Origin: Haematobia irritans
Lineage: Eukaryota; Arthropoda; Insecta; Diptera; Muscidae
Reading direction: 5' to 3'
Length of the DNA stretch: 64,000 nucleotides
Assembly: GCF_050003625.1 (NCBI RefSeq)
Contig: NC_134398.1
Location: forward strand, 115,544,145 to 115,608,144
Below, piece by piece: positions 1 to 10,287 of the stretch (the stretch's first letter is position 1; each line of letters starts with the position of its first letter). The translations under genes and the position numbers were made by a program. Under the pieces are notes generated by a model. The model was not told the origin of the DNA. It saw only the letters and a program-made list of their open reading frames with translations, and ran no database searches.

Positions 1-1476
1 TACTGCAACGATCGCAAAACTCCCACGGTTAGGCCTATTTCCTTAGGGGGTATTGAAATTCCCTTTGGTGAATGTGCAAAATACCTTGGCGTTATTTTGG
101 ACAGGAAGCTGAACTTTAAGCTTAATATTGAAGAAAGGGCGAGAAAGGCAACTGTAGCTTTGTACTCGTGCAAAAAGGCAATAGGAAAAAAGTGGGGACT
201 GAAACCAAAAATTGTGCATTGGCTATACACGGCAGTGGTTAGACCTATAATGCTATATGGTGTTGTAGTCTGGTGGCCGGCACTTCAGAAACCGGCTTGT
301 TTAGATAAAGTTCAGCGTATGGCGTGTTTGTGTATTTCAGGCGCATTCAGCAAGACAGGAACAAATTCCCTTAATGTCGTGCTGCATCTATTGCCTTTAG
401 ACATTTTGGCCAAACAGTCAGCTGCAACAACGGCTGTGCGGTTGCGCGAACTATCGCTGTGGTCGGAAAAAGGTTACGGTCACAGTTCTGTCCTCAAAAC
501 AATGCCAGATGTGCCTAACGTAGTGGATTACACTTTGGCGAGTCCACTTTTCGACAAAAAGTTTGAGACTCTAATCCCCAACAGTGAGGCGTGGTGCACA
601 CAGACCCCGGGGAATAAAGAATATATAGATTTCTACACTGATGGCTCCAAATTGGATGGACAAGTGGGGTTCGGAGTATATTCTAATGATCTGGAACTTC
701 GAATAGCGAAAAGATTACCTAATCACTGTAGTGTTTTTCAGGCTGAAATATTAGCAATAAGAGAGGTGGCGAATTGGCTGAGAAGTAATGTTCCAAAAAA
801 TGTGGGCATTAATATATACTCAGACAGTCAACCTGCAATAAAATCCTTGGACTCTGTGTTCCTCAACTCGAAAACGGCCATCGACTGCCGCAAATCTCTC
901 AATGAGATGGCTGAGCAGTACAATATTCACCTAATATGGGTGCCTGGCCATAGGAACATACCGGGGAACTGCGAAGCGGATGAGTTGGCAAGGCTAGGGA
1001 CTACCTTACATATTCCAGGGGAACTAGAATTTGTTGGTATGCCCCTAGCTACCTGCAAGCTCATGCTGCGTGAGAAGGCTGTTATTATGGCAAATGTTCG
1101 ATGGGAGAATTGCAAGGGTTGTAACGACACCAAGCAAATATGGCCCCATTTCAACTTAAACCGCACACTAGATATGCTAATGTTCTCGAGACGTCAGATA
1201 TCACTCCTGATATCTGCTATAACGGGTCGCTGCCTGATAGGCGATTTTGCAAAAACTATTGGCGCGAAGTATAATGACTATTGTATGAGCTGTCATGATG
1301 CGGAGGAAAAAGAATCAATTAAACACCTCTTGTGTGAGTGTCCTGCATTTTGTGTAAAGCGCAAGCAACTTTTAGGAGCATATAGCTTCAGATTACTGGC
1401 GGATCTGGAAAACGTTAACTTAAGCAGTCTGCTACTGTTTTTGGAACAATCTGGTTGGTTCAACAAAGAAAAATAA
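1..1476 (+). CDS. LOA ORF2 protein, C-terminal part (end of RT, RNase H, zinc knuckle-like C-terminus)
   Basis: Open in frame 1 from the first base to TAA at 1474-1476; no start codon is expected because the window cuts the gene. It carries the end of the reverse transcriptase region (KYLGVILDRKLNFK). A full RNase H domain follows: DFYTDGSK near nucleotide 628, EILAIREVANWL near 745, IYSDSQPAI near 817 and WVPGHRNIPGNCEADELA near 940. The C-terminus holds a Cys/His cluster (CMSCH...HLLCECP) near 1280-1345. RNase H downstream of RT is typical of the LOA, I and R1-related groups; the ORF1 type in copy B points to LOA. The protein would remove RNA from the cDNA hybrid during target-primed reverse transcription. 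No disabling mutation is visible in this part. Confidence 0.9.
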   Translation, partial: YCNDRKTPTVRPISLGGIEIPFGECAKYLGVILDRKLNFKLNIEERARKATVALYSCKKAIGKKWGLKPKIVHWLYTAVVRPIMLYGVVVWWPALQKPACLDKVQRMACLCISGAFSKTGTNSLNVVLHLLPLDILAKQSAATTAVRLRELSLWSEKGYGHSSVLKTMPDVPNVVDYTLASPLFDKKFETLIPNSEAWCTQTPGNKEYIDFYTDGSKLDGQVGFGVYSNDLELRIAKRLPNHCSVFQAEILAIREVANWLRSNVPKNVGINIYSDSQPAIKSLDSVFLNSKTAIDCRKSLNEMAEQYNIHLIWVPGHRNIPGNCEADELARLGTTLHIPGELEFVGMPLATCKLMLREKAVIMANVRWENCKGCNDTKQIWPHFNLNRTLDMLMFSRRQISLLISAITGRCLIGDFAKTIGAKYNDYCMSCHDAEEKESIKHLLCECPAFCVKRKQLLGAYSFRLLADLENVNLSSLLLFLEQSGWFNKEK

Positions 1477-1618
1477 TCAAGAAGGTTCAGCGGTTAAAAC
1501 TAGAAGTGCCCATATGTAATAGGTACTTTTAGTTAATGTGGTATCACAATGGACTGAATAGTCTAAGTGAGCCTGAATCTTAATCGGGCTGCCACTTTAA
1601 CCTAACCTAACCTAACCT
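1..1618 (+). mobile_element. LOA-clade non-LTR retrotransposon, copy A (5' part lies before the window)
   Basis: The window opens inside ORF2. The element ends in a 3' UTR of about 140 nt and about four CCTAA units, then abuts mariner sequence at 1619. The 3' terminal 70 nt (from GTGGTATCACAATGGACTG to the tail) recur in the other LOA copies and in the SINEs here. The junction with mariner is the same as in copy B (18631-23651), where the target duplication is visible on both sides. By eye the coding part shows no amino-acid difference from copy B. Confidence 0.9.
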
Positions 1619-1918
1619 ATGGCCATTTTGAGGGAAAACTTCGGAGAACAATTCATCTCAAGAAATGGACCGGTAAGTTGGCCACCAAGATCATGCGATT
1701 TGACGCCTTTAGACTATTTTTTGTGGGGCTACGTCAAGTCTAAAGTCTACAGAAATAAGCCAGCAACTATTCCAGCTTTGGAAGACAACATTTCCGAAGA
1801 AATTCGGGCTATTCCGGCCGAAATGCTCGAAAAAGTTGCCCAAAATTGGACTTTCCGAATGGACCACCTAAGACGCAGCCGCGGTCAACATTTAAATGAA
1901 ATTATCTTCAAAAAGTAA
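1619..1918 (+). pseudogene. Mariner (DD41D) transposase, C-terminal fragment
   Basis: 99 codons that begin exactly at the LOA junction. It contains the third catalytic Asp in CDLTPLDYFLWG. When joined conceptually to the upstream half seen at 23666-24048, 41 residues lie between the second Asp (FQQDG) and this one, hence DD41D. The fragment cannot make an active transposase by itself because it lacks the first two catalytic Asp residues and the DNA-binding region. A poly-T tract and the terminal repeat follow the stop codon. Confidence 0.85.
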
Positions 1919-2025
1919 ATGTCATGGACCAATCTAACGTTTCAAATAAAGAACCGATGAGATTTTGCAAATTGTATGCGTTTTTTTTTTTTTAAAAGTT
2001 ATCAAGCTCTTAACAAATCACCCTT
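1619..2025 (+). mobile_element. DD41D mariner-like element, 3' half of copy A
   Basis: This is the 3' part of a Tc1/mariner element disrupted by the LOA insertion. It ends in the inverted terminal repeat ...AACAAATCACCCTT followed by TA at 2026-2027. The same 3' part, nearly identical, is at 18223-18630 on the other strand. Sequence outside the TA differs between the two places, which argues for transposition rather than duplication of a larger segment. Confidence 0.85.
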
Positions 2026-2099
2026 TATAATAAACATTAAAGCATTAAACAAAGGCTATCTTCTTTTTTTATATCAAACATAGACTCATAGGAAACTGT

Positions 2100-2178
2100 T
2101 ACCATAACCTAGGTATTTCGATTGTGGATGAAATTTTTTACTAGAATTTTGTACGCAATCCATGGAAGAGGGTACATT
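2100..2178 (-). repeat. Fragment of hairpin-ended repeat family 1
   Basis: The stretch from AACCTAGGTATTTCGATTG to the GAGGGTACATTTT end matches the sub-terminal part of the family found complete at 24276-25991 (compare 25876-25952). The terminal hairpin is missing. Degraded and without coding capacity. Confidence 0.55.
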
Positions 2179-2198
2179 TTATTATTAATTAATATATA

Positions 2199-2335
2199 GG
2201 TTAGGTTAGGTTAGGTGGCAGCCCGATGTATCAGGCTCACTTAGACTATTCAACCGTTGTGATACCACAGTGGTGAATTTCTCTCTTATCACTGAGTGCT
2301 GCACGATCCCATGTTAAGCTCAATGACAATGACAG
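2199..2335 (-). mobile_element. 5'-truncated SINE (3' tail region only)
   Basis: 137 bp on the minus strand matching the 3' half of the SINE at 13069-13409, ending in GGTTAGG-type repeats. A 10-bp target duplication TTAATATATA flanks it at 2189-2198 and 2336-2345. The tRNA-like head is missing, as expected for 5' truncation during LINE-mediated retroposition. Confidence 0.85.
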
Positions 2336-2609
2336 TTAATATATAAATATAACTATAATTATCTATTCAAATGCTGCTCATATCCATCCTGAAGCCTTCT
2401 TTAAATAACCGAGTGTGAACTGCGTTTCACAGTACGGTGAACAAACCAACTTATACATAAGTCTTTGGAATTTAACCTTAAAGATACAATATATTTTTTC
2501 TTTATTATTCAACCGTCGAACGGAACGGACGTGTCTTTTTAATAGCGGATAAACTCATCGTAATAGGTACCTACTAAGAATTTCAAGTGTGGTGGGATAT
2601 TAAGCCACC

Positions 2610-3819
2610 CTGCAGCGAAATTCAAAGTCATCCACTGGGTTGCTAACTTCAGGGCCCAGTGGACGGGTATCGACTAGAGTTATAAATTTGGGCAATGACC
2701 AAGAGTTAGGCCCAATTAGTCGACCTGTAGACGGGTCGACAGGTGGCGACACTTTGACAAGTCGTACTTTTTCTAAGGTAACGACATCAAAAGGAGGTAA
2801 TCCCTCACGAAGGAGATTCAAGGAACGCAGAAATGCTTTGTTTATCCTAAAGAAGTTAGGATCAGTTGACCCAAGCACGCTGTCGGCTAAACAAAGCTAT
2901 TCCTTAAAATGGGCTCAAGGAATTCTTGAGGCTGGAAAAAGGGAACGATCACCGGATGAGCTGCCATCCTCCAAAAGCGATCAAAGATCGTTTGCCTCAG
3001 TTGCTAAAGACAGCCTTGTGATGGCTATCATCAATAAAGGAGCATTGGACGGTATGGTTCCAAAGCAAAAATGGGGGGAAATTGAGAATGCTTTGTCTGG
3101 CGTCTACTCACAGGTGCTGGAAAAGTTTCCCGCCCAGATCCTCGACACCAAGAGGCTGGTTGGTATCAAGGACGATTTAAGCTAGTCGCATTTGAGGACC
3201 AGAGGTCTATAGAATGTTTTAAAGCTGCTCTGATACTAATTGGTGAAGTTTGGGAAGGAGCTGCTTTAGAGTTAGTCGAGAAGAAAGACATACCGGCTAG
3301 ACCTAGAGCACATGCGTGGATACCTGCAAACCCTTCTGACCCAGACTGAAACGATGCAATCCAGATCTTCCAACAGCTGATTGGAAGGTTGGCCGTTTGG
3401 ATGAAGTGGATGGACCAAGACGGTATGCAGTGTTTATATTGAACACTCAGTCTTTGCCACATCTCGCAAAGTCCCAGGGCCGTGTATGTTATGGCTTTCA
3501 TTATATCCAAATGAAGGTATACAAAAACGATCAGCTAAAGGATTCAGAAATGGACAAGCCTCTGTCTGAATCAGAAGTAAGCGGATCCTCTTGCGAAGTC
3601 GAGGGAGATACCAAAGTTGAAGACATGGATAGACACCGTATGCGAGAGGAGGTTTCTATTGCCTCAGAACTCACCAAAGTTGAACCTATGGTTATTGCGA
3701 GAGTCACCGAGATCTCTGAAGAGGACATTCTTGATGACTCGATTGAAGCGGCTGATGTGACGATTGTTGAAAATCTCGATGGTCCTACGGATCCTCCACA
3801 TAAATCTTCACCATTGTAA
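2610..3819 (+). pseudogene. LOA ORF1 pseudogene (DUF4780-type nucleic-acid-binding protein)
   Basis: Matches the intact ORF1 of copy B (22322-23548). Three defects are visible. The start codon is CTG instead of ATG at 2610. One G is missing in TTTCCCGCCC near 3133, which shifts the frame and causes a stop at 3183. Sixteen bases are missing near 3346, which shifts the frame again. The C-terminal acidic part, rich in Ser and Glu, is open to 3819. ORF1 proteins of this type coat the element RNA. This one would not be made. Confidence 0.85.
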
Positions 3820-6261
3820 GGCTGCATGTGCTGCCTTAAAAGTTCTCCTGATGAAAGTGGACATAGATATAGTTCTTATTCAAGAACCATATGTTTATAG
3901 AAACAAAATATGTGAATTAAGTACTCCGGGGTTCAAACTATTGCAGTATACTGGTAATGATGTAAATCGAGCCTGTATAATTGCTAAAAACGAGCTCAAC
4001 TTGTTTCTGCTTCCTCCAATGTGCAATACAGAGACTGTCGTTGCCAGTTTAGAAATAGCCAAATGCAAATATTGGGTATCTTCGGTCTACATGGGACATG
4101 ACAGGGAAATGCCTCCATGTGCCGTTAAGACCTTAGTGGAGGAGTCACTGAAAACAAAGACGAAACAAATTATGGGATGCGATGCGAATGCACATCATAG
4201 TATATGGGGATGTAGTGATACTAATGCAAGGGGAGAGTCGCTAATAGAGTTTATTTTGCGTACTAATTTGGTAGTTTGCAACAAGGGAGATGCCCCAACC
4301 TTTGTCACTAAAAACAGGCAAGAGGTTTTGGACATCACCTTTGCCTCGCAAGAACTGAATGAAATGATATCTGTGTGGCAGGTTTTAAGTGAACACAGCT
4401 TCTCAGATCATCGCTACATCAGTTTCAAATTTGATGTTCATATCACCAAGACCATATTTCCGCCTAATGTTAGAAAAGCTGACTGGAATAGGTATAGGGA
4501 ATCGTTCAATATGATGATACCGGAAATAACAGAGACAAATATGAGAAATGTGCAAGATATCGAACACGCAGTGGAGCGGATTACTAAGACCTTCAACATC
4601 TCACTGAAAGCTGCATGCCCTAGAGGGAAGCCAAGGGGGGAAAATCGACCACCATGGTGGTCTACGGAATTAAGATGATGTGGCTCTGGCAGTCAGGGGA
4701 AAATTCCCATCCACAATCAGAGATATTATTCAGAGGGCCCTCCGGATGACTGAGAAATGGGCGAAAGACAATGGTCTTGGGGTAAATCCTACAAAGACAG
4801 AATTAGTCATGTACTGCAAAGATCACAAAACTCCCACGGTTAGGCCTATTTCCTTAGGGGGTATTGAAATTCCCTTTGGTGAGTGTGCAAAATACCTTGG
4901 CGTTATTTTGGGCAGGAAGCTTAACTTTAAGCTTAATATTGAAGAAAGGGCGAGGAAGGCAACTGTAGCTTTGTACTCGTGCAAAAAGGCAATAGGAAAA
5001 AAGTGGGGACTAAAACCAAAAATTGTGCATTGGCTATACACGGCAGTGGTTAGACCTATAATGCTGTATGGTGTTGTAGTCTGGTGGCCGGCACTTCAGA
5101 AACCGACTGGTTTAGATAAAGTTCAGCGTATGGCGTGTTTGTGTATTTCAGGCGCATTCAGCAAGACAGGAACAAATTCCCTTAATGTCATATTGCATCT
5201 ATTGTCTTTAGATATTTTGGCCAAACAGTCAGCTGCAACAACGGCTGTGCGGTTGCGCGAGCTATCGCTGTGGTGGGAAAAAAGTTACGGTCACAGTTCT
5301 GTCCTCAAAATAATGCCAGTTGTGCCTAACGTAGTGGATTACACTTCGGCGAGTCCACTTTTCGAAAAAAAGTTTGAGACTCTAATCCCCATCAGTGAGG
5401 CGTGGTGCACACAGACCCCGGGGAATAAAGAATATATAGATTTCTACACTGATGACTCCAAATTGGATGGACAAGTGGGGTTCGGAGTATATTCTAATGA
5501 TCTGGAACTTCGAATAGCGAAAATATTACCTAATCACTGTAGTGTTTTTCAGGCTGAAATATTAGCAATAAGAGAGGTGGCGAATTGGCTGAAAAGTAAT
5601 GTTCCAAAAAATGTGGGCATTAATATATACTCAGACAGTCAACCTGCAATAAAATCCTTGGACTCTGTGTTCCTCAACTCGAAAACGGCCATCGACTGCC
5701 GCAAATCTCTCAATGAGATGGCTGAGCAGTACAATATTCACCTAATATGGGTGCCTGGCCATAGGAACATACCGGGGAACTGCGAAGCGGATGAGTTGGC
5801 AAGGCTAGGGACTACTTTACATATTCCAGGGGAACTAGAATTTGTTGGTATGCCCCTAGCTACCTGCAAGCTCATGCTGCGTGAGAAGGCTGTTATGATG
5901 GCAAATGTTCGATGGGAGAATTGCAAGGGTTGTAACGACACCAATCGAATATGGCCCCATTTCAACTTAAACCGCACACTAGATATGCTAATGTTCTCGA
6001 GACGTCAGATATCACTCCTGATATCTGCTATAACGGGTCGCTGCCTGATAGGCGATTTTGCAAAAACTATTGGCGCGAAGTATAATGACTATTGTATGAG
6101 CTGTCATGATGCGGAGGAAAAAGAATCAATTAAACACCTCTTGTGTGAGTGTCCTGTGTAAAGCGCAAGCAACTTTTAGGAGCATATAGCTTCAGATTAC
6201 TGGCGGATCTGGAAAACGTTAACTTAAGCAGTCTGCTAATGTGTTTGGAACAATCTGGTTG
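3764..6261 (+). pseudogene. LOA ORF2 pseudogene (endonuclease intact, RT core deleted)
   Basis: The N-terminal AP endonuclease is open from 3764 to 4678, with LIQEPY, GCDANAHHSIWG and SDHRYI motifs. A deletion then joins the codons after WWSTEL directly to those just after YADD, removing the palm and catalytic aspartates. The rest (4680-6161) keeps the RT end and RNase H. An 8-nt deletion near 6157 (CCTGTGTAAAGC against CCTGCATTTTGTGTAAAGC in copy B) ends the frame early. The original stop equivalent is TAA near 6259. Non-functional. Confidence 0.88.
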
Positions 6262-6427
6262 GTTCAGCGAAGAAAAATAATCGAGAAGGTTCAGCGGTTA
6301 AAACTAGAAGTGCCCATATGTAATAGGTATTTTAGTTAATGTGGTATCACAATGGACTGAATAGTCTAAGTGAGCCTGAATCTTAATCGGGCTGCCACTT
6401 TAGCCTAACCTAACCTACAATATATTT

Positions 6428-7022
6428 AGAAGCAGCAGTCATCCTTTTTATTTTAAAGATAATTTTTATTTAAACACTGTGTAGTTTGATGTTAAATTGA
6501 CAGTTAGAATTTTTAGCAGAAACGTTTAACATGTTTATGAATATTTGTGATTTGCTGAGATGAACTAGCCTGAAATTTGAACATGGATAGAAATGCAAGA
6601 TAGATATGAATAGACCAAACACATTACATCAATTTGTGTAAAGACTCACGTCTTTGAGTTGGGATCAATACTAAGGCAATTAAAACAAAAAAGACGAGGC
6701 ATTTAGTTTTGTTGAAGCTTGTATTGTGATAACTCTTTATGCGTTTTTGTGAATATACAAAGGAATGAAACATTAGTCATGGAACTACCATCCATTTAAC
6801 ATTGACATTATCAAATGGAGGTGATAAGAAAGCTTTAATGAATTTTATACCCATATCTTTGTTACGTTCACACTATGCATTTCATACAGCACATACTGTC
6901 GGAAACCTATAACATTTAAAAAGAAGGTTTTCAATAGGACTTAAACAGTTGTGCTACAACATTCTAGCTTTGGTATACCAAATTCCTATATTGAATAAGG
7001 GGAAAGTCCCCGTTAAAACAAA
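6428..7022. other. Intergenic, no feature seen
   Basis: No ORF of note, no terminal repeats and no similarity to the other repeats in the window. It may hold the promoter or 5' UTR of the small ORF at 7023. Confidence 0.4.
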
Positions 7023-7280
7023 ATGTCTCAAGAATACAAAATTGAATTACATTGTGAGTGCAATCACCGTAATGGACTTATATCTATGATCATGCCTTGG
7101 CGGCAGGGTCGTCCATGTCGTCGTTGCCGTCGTCGTATGCCGAACCAGGTCATTACCGTATCGACACCAGCCGGCCCTACCCCATCAGCATCTGTTGCAC
7201 CAATTGTAATCGAGCAACAACCGCCTCCACCATATGAAATGGTAGCCACCACCACCACCACTACCGTTGCAGTGAAATAG
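7023..7280 (+). CDS. Putative small host protein, Cys-rich N-terminus and PPxY motif
   Basis: 85 residues, not recognised. The start ACAAAATG fits the fly initiation context. An AATAAA polyadenylation signal lies 12 nt after the stop (TATAAATAAAAGCC). The first half has two Cys pairs (LHCEC near residue 10 and PCRRC near residue 31) within a very Arg-rich stretch, which could bind zinc or nucleic acid. The second half is Pro-rich with PPPPYEM, a PPxY-type WW-domain ligand, then a Thr run. No membrane segment or signal peptide is visible. It lies in one of the few stretches without transposon similarity. It could be a single-exon gene, a terminal exon or chance; codon use could not be tested. 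Confidence 0.5.
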   Translation: MSQEYKIELHCECNHRNGLISMIMPWRQGRPCRRCRRRMPNQVITVSTPAGPTPSASVAPIVIEQQPPPPYEMVATTTTTTVAVK

Positions 7281-7320
7281 TGTCCAAGTTATAAATAAAA
7301 GCCATTTGTTATGAGCATCA

Positions 7321-7452
7321 ATGGCGCCTTCTGTTCCTGCTTGCTGGCGAATGTTATTAACCCCATCAATTGTGGTGCAAACATTGTACGAACAGAGAAA
7401 TGTAAGAAGAGAATTTAATAAAAGATTTGCGGTGGCACGCGAAAATAATTAA
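7321..7452 (+). CDS. Possible 43-codon small ORF downstream of the putative host gene
   Basis: ATG at 7321, TAA at 7450-7452. The predicted peptide begins MAPSVPACWRMLL and ends with a basic stretch RREFNKRFAVARENN. It starts 40 nt after the stop of the preceding ORF. It could be a second small ORF of the same transcript or part of its 3' region; an AATAAA overlaps its end. No family recognised. Confidence 0.2.
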   Translation: MAPSVPACWRMLLTPSIVVQTLYEQRNVRREFNKRFAVARENN

Positions 7453-7852
7453 AATTAATTTGCCTTTTTATTCCCGAAGCCAGCGTTGCCACATTGTACA
7501 CTTGGTGCAATTAAAACAAATTGCTTGTAATAGATATCGGCCCTGAAGTTTTATTCTGCTGCTCTGCATATCACCCAGACTGAACCAATGGTTGATGTAA
7601 TTTAAACTGCATTAAGCTACGAAGGACTGCTGTGCAATGCTTGTAAGGAAGTTACACCTACAACTACCTGTGTGTGAAAATCCTTTTTATGATATATTAA
7701 CATGCATATGGCCGATGGCAAAGGCTCTGGAAGAGAAAACCAAATTTAATTGTTTTTGTTTTTCCTCTAGCAGGAATATTATTTTTTTGTAATGATATCA
7801 TGGTCGTAGACTTGAATTGAAGGTGTTTAATATGACAATGGGGATTTAACCA
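7453..7852. other. Intergenic, no feature seen
   Basis: Mixed-composition DNA without coding signal or visible repeats. It may include 3' UTR of the preceding small ORFs. Confidence 0.35.
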
Positions 7853-8060
7853 CACTGTTATAAAAATATGTTTTTCATATGTTACGATATAAACAAAATG
7901 TGTTTCGGGCACAATTTTCAAACACAATATATTTAAGTGCAAACATGTAATGTTCCTAAACTAGCACTAAATGTTGGGGACACATACGTTAATATGTTAG
8001 AATATATTATGTTTGGAGCATGAATGTTTCATAAAAATAATATATGTGAATGAACATATA

Positions 8061-8272
8061 CAGTATGTCAAGAAAGTCTTTTGACATTGCCAAATATTTC
8101 AAATTCTAGAAATAATTGAAATATTAAATATTTTATTAAATTTTTAATTCTGTGTACGTATGTATACTTTGCAAAATACATAATAAAATATTTTTTTAAA
8201 ATTTCATTATATTTAATTTTGGAACAAAACATAATTTTTATCCCATTGTCAAAACACTTTCTTGACAAACTG
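8061..8272. mobile_element. 212-bp Tc1/mariner-type MITE
   Basis: Inverted terminal repeats of about 26 bp (CAGTATGTCAAGAAAGTCTT at the left, CAGTTTGTCAAGAAAGTGTT on the reverse strand at the right). TA lies directly outside at 8059-8060 and 8273-8274. Interrupts the CACTGTTA-type element. No coding sequence. Confidence 0.85.
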
Positions 8273-8295
8273 TATATGTTGCGATATTTTATTCA

Positions 8296-8340
8296 GAGAG
8301 AGAGATAGAGAGAGAGAGAGTATAGAGAAAGAAATAGAAA
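8296..8340. repeat. AG-rich microsatellite
   Basis: Imperfect (GA)n run within the CACTGTTA-type arm; a similar run is present in the related copy near 35310. Confidence 0.7.
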
Positions 8341-8497
8341 TGGAAACCGGGAGGGTTGACGAAAGATATCAACATAACACAGCGAGAGAATGAAAAGAGA
8401 ACAATTTCTGTGAAACTGCTTGTATGTTGTTTCGGAAAACTATTTTATGATAAGGCCAAAAATTTGATATGCTTAAGTCTAAATATTATTTAATTTG

Positions 8498-9843
8498 AAC
8501 AAGTATATACGGCCGTAAGTTCGGCCAGGTCGAAGCTTATGTACCCTCCACCATGGATTGCCTAGAAACTTCTTCTAAACACTGCCATCCACAATCGAAT
8601 TTCTTGGGATGCGGTAACGCTTGCCGATGGCAAGGTATCTTAAACCCTCCTAAAACCGTCTTCTAAATTGTAAGTAAGTTCATACGTGGTATATATTAAA
8701 TTAAAAAAGACCGATTAAATACGTATATAATTCAGTTTGACAAAATTTTCTATAGAAATAAAATTTTGACAAAATTTTCTATAGAAATAAAATGTTGACA
8801 AAATTTTGTATAGAAATAAAGTTTTGACAAAATTTTCTATAGAAATAACATCCGATCCGGTTCCAAATTTGAACCGGATCGGATGTTAGAGACCATATAC
8901 CAAAACCATGTACCAAATTTCAGCCGGATCGGATGAAATTTGCTTCTCTTTGAGCCTCCGCAAGCCAAATCTGGGGATCGGTTTCTATGGGGGTTTTATA
9001 TAATTATGGACCCATGCGGACCAATTTTAGCATAGTTGTTAGAGACCATACACCACCATGTACCAAATTTCAACCGGATCGGATGAAATTTGCTTCTCTT
9101 AGAGGCTCCGCAAGCCAAATCTGAGGATCGGTTTATATGGTGGCTATATATAATTATGAGCCTATGTGGACCAATTTTTGCATGGTTATTAGAGACCATA
9201 TACCTAAACCATGTACCAAATTTCAGCCGGATCGGATGAAATTCGCTTCTCTTTGAGGCTCCGCAAGCCAAACCTGGGGATCGGTTTATAGAGGGCTATA
9301 TATACTTATGGACCGATGTAGACCAATTTTTGCATGGTTGTTGGAGACCATATACCAAAACCATGTACCAAATTTCAGCCGGATCGGATGAGATTTGCTT
9401 CTCTTTGAGACTCCGGAAGCCAAATCTGGGGATCGGTTTATATGGGGGCTATATATAATTATGGACCGATGTGGACCAATTTTTGCATGGTTGTTGGAGA
9501 CCATATACCAACACCATGTACTAAATTTCAGCCGGATCGGATGAAATATTCTCCGTTTATATGGGGGCTATACGTAAAAGTGGACCGATATGGCCCATTT
9601 GCAATACCATCCGACCTACATCAATAACAACTACTTGTGTCAAGTTTCAAGTCTATAGCTTGTTTCGTTCGGAAGTTAGCGTGATTTCAACAGACGGACG
9701 GACGGACATGCTTAGATCGACTCAGAACTTCACCACGACCCAGAATATATATACTTTATGGGGTCTTACAGCAATATTTCGATGTGTTACAAACGGAACG
9801 AAAAAGGTAATATACCGCCCATCCCATGGTGGAGGGTATTAAA
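8498..9843 (+). mobile_element. Hairpin-ended repeat element family 1, copy A (Helitron-like candidate)
   Basis: Begins AACAAGTATATACGGCCG with a GTTCGGCC/GGTCGAA hairpin and ends GGTGGAGGGTATT. In order it holds about four copies of a 29-bp repeat (TTTCTATAGAAAT motif, 8735-8850), about five copies of a roughly 150-bp unit (8870-9590), and a segment with CGGACGGACGGAC. ORFs here are translations of the 150-bp unit and not genes. The same layout recurs at 24276-25991, 55484-59581 and from 63387. Terminal hairpins without inverted repeats recall Helitron-type elements, but I saw no Rep/helicase sequence. Confidence 0.75.
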
Positions 9844-10287
9844 CCAAATACCATTACGAGGCCTGTATACCTGCAAATGAAACAAATATTTTTTTAATAA
9901 GATAATATGTTCGTTTTATTACAAACGGACGAAATACAATTTATAGAAAAACATACCACACTGAAGAAAATCTATCCAGTAAGTAGATCAGTGAAACCAT
10001 ATCCATGGAATAATGGGACATTTTTTTTAATTCTTTAAAATTAAAAATAATATTAAATTAGACATAACTTCCACTTTCCCGTATACCATTCAACATTTAA
10101 AACTTGCTGTAACATCCTAATAAAATAGATAATATACAAGTATATACAGCAGTAAGTTCGGCCGGGCCGAATCTTAAACACCTACCACCATGAATTAAAT
10201 ATTAGGGTTTCCTTTGAAATTTCAGAGGGTTTGATGACAGATCAAGCAGAGCAGTTCAACCAGTACACTTCACGAAGATAAATTTAA
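9844..10287. other. Intergenic, only a repeat end at 10136-10196
   Basis: AT-rich, no ORF. Apart from the short repeat end nothing is recognisable. Confidence 0.4.
10136..10196 (+). repeat. Solo hairpin end of repeat family 1
   Basis: ACAAGTATATACAGCAG followed by the hairpin GTTCGGCCGGGCCGAATC and ACCTACCACCATG. This is the terminal part of family 1 without its body. Confidence 0.7.

Larger units (their letters stand above)
2487..6416 (+). mobile_element. LOA retrotransposon, copy C (full span, internally deleted)
   Basis: Starts next to the LOA 5' end seen in copy B (ATTCAACCGTCGAACGGAAC) and ends in CCTAACCTAACCT. An 11-bp target duplication ACAATATATTT lies at 2476-2486 and 6417-6427. 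Ten extra T-rich bases sit between the duplication and the 5' end shared with copy B. About 1.2 kb of reverse transcriptase is deleted at 4673, and smaller indels break both ORFs, so this copy is dead. Confidence 0.92.
7853..8497 (+). mobile_element. CACTGTTA-type CAC...GTG element, left part only
   Basis: Starts CACTGTTATAAAAATATG and follows the left arm of the elements at 50521 and 57822 (CGATATAAACAAAATGTG, TTAAGTGCAAACATGTAATG, ATTATTTAATTTGAA). It is cut at 8497 by the hairpin-ended repeat; the rest of the element, including the tRNA-like core, is absent. A smaller MITE sits inside at 8061-8272. Confidence 0.75.
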
